The notes below the pieces were generated by a model. That model saw nothing but the letters and a program-made list of their open reading frames with translations. It made no database searches and had not been told where the DNA came from. A DNA stretch of 6,622 bases from Bacteroidales bacterium (GTDB lineage Bacteria; Bacteroidota; Bacteroidia; Bacteroidales; UBA3824), in the NCBI GenBank assembly GCA_017530465.1, contig JAFXMJ010000272.1, positions 1 through 6,622 of the forward strand, read 5' to 3'. This document shows, in pieces, positions 6,352 through 6,622 of this stretch (positions are counted from its first letter, which is position 1; each line of letters begins with the position of its first letter). A program made the position numbers and the translations under genes.

Positions 6352-6622
6352 TGGATACAACCGTCTTGAAATGTCCGGGCTGCGGCTCGCCACTGCCATA
6401 CGACGCCTCCATTGGCAAATGGAAATGCGAGGCGTGCGGCAGCGTCTATGACGCCATACAGGTAATGCAAATGGCACAGGATTCCGACAAGGACACCGAC
6501 ACACAGAAGATGCCCAAGCCATGGATTTCGATCTCCTCGTCCTCGGTGATGACTGCCCCGCGCAAGTCCATGCGGATGCCGCCGCAGAAAGCATCTAGAC
6601 GGGCACCATGGAACACTTCGCC
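6352..6622 (+). CDS. Zinc-ribbon protein, N-terminal part only (runs to window end)
   Basis: The reading frame opens at ATG 6352 and stays open to the window edge. The first ~40 residues are a clear zinc ribbon: CPGC at residues 8-11 and CEAC at 26-29, with GSPLPYD between them. This is the usual start of bacterial TFIIB-type zinc-ribbon proteins that carry a second Cys pair further on. The start is supported by the well-formed promoter at 6282-6313 and an A-rich leader. Beyond residue ~55 (about 6515) the translation turns into low-complexity Ser/Pro/Arg-rich sequence without the expected second ribbon, and the opposite strand reads as a recognisable domain. The true coding sequence of this gene is therefore probably trustworthy only to about 6510. 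Function is unknown; the ribbon could bind zinc for protein or nucleic acid contact. Confidence 0.6.
6521..6622 (-). CDS. LiaF-like (cell-wall-active antibiotic response) domain fragment, possibly on a chimeric contig end
   Basis: Reading the minus strand from the window edge (frame starting at 6622) gives 34 residues that match the repeated LiaF C-terminal beta-helix pattern. They include FHGARLDAFCGGIRMDLRGA followed by VITEDEEIEIH, equivalent to the family's FxGaxLdavFGGIxxDLRgA-VIxxD. The match stops abruptly near 6521, where the next FGG-type turn should come. The frame then runs through unrelated sequence to a stop at 6446-6448. The hand-counted GC of this stretch is 61 of 102. It cannot easily be a real convergent gene, because the zinc-ribbon frame overlaps it completely without a stop. 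A misjoined end or a recombination scar is more likely. Confidence 0.35.

Noticed and set aside
6506..6598. A frameshift in the zinc-ribbon gene, since the +1 frame reads EDAQAMDFDLLV followed by a short stretch.
   Set aside because: That frame hits a stop at 6596-6598 and lacks the expected second Cys pair; the minus-strand LiaF-like reading explains the region better.

Overview
The window looks like a piece of a Bacteroidota (probably gut Bacteroidales) genome or metagenomic contig. The signs are A-rich leaders without Shine-Dalgarno sequences, two matches to the Bacteroidota -7 promoter motif TAnnTTTG (one with a correctly spaced -33 TTTG), a domain related to the GldM/PorM subunit of the type IX secretion system, and BspA-type leucine-rich repeats. 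All assignments come from reading the sequence; no database search was run.

Layout: (1) 56-1183, a PD-(D/E)XK nuclease/transposase-like protein of the Rpn/PDDEXK_2 type, with a coiled-coil tail built from exact 21-bp repeats. (2) 1217-2245, an exported protein with two tandem domains resembling the C-terminal domain of GldM, and no known function. (3) 2262-6248, a 1328-residue exported protein combining about 17 BspA-type LRRs, a TPR-like helical region and a C-terminal CHAT (caspase-like) protease domain with His1169 and Cys1242. (4) 6352 to the window edge, the start of a zinc-ribbon protein behind its own promoter. (5) The last ~100 bases, which on the minus strand read convincingly as a LiaF-like domain. 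That conflicts with the zinc-ribbon gene and suggests a breakpoint or chimeric contig end near 6510-6525.

The first three genes are on the same strand with gaps of 33 and 16 bases and no visible promoter or terminator between them. They may be one transcription unit starting at the promoter near position 16. The most interesting unit is the pair of genes 2 and 3: an exported GldM-C-like repeat protein next to an exported LRR-TPR-CHAT protein. One model is an extracytoplasmic sensor-protease, with the LRRs binding a ligand, the TPRs relaying or scaffolding, and the CHAT domain cutting a target, perhaps with the gene 2 product as partner or substrate. This is inference; the sequence shows only the architecture and the linkage. 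Base composition changes sharply inside gene 3 between the AT-rich LRR/TPR part and the GC-richer CHAT part, which suggests mosaic assembly or different rates of evolution in the two halves.
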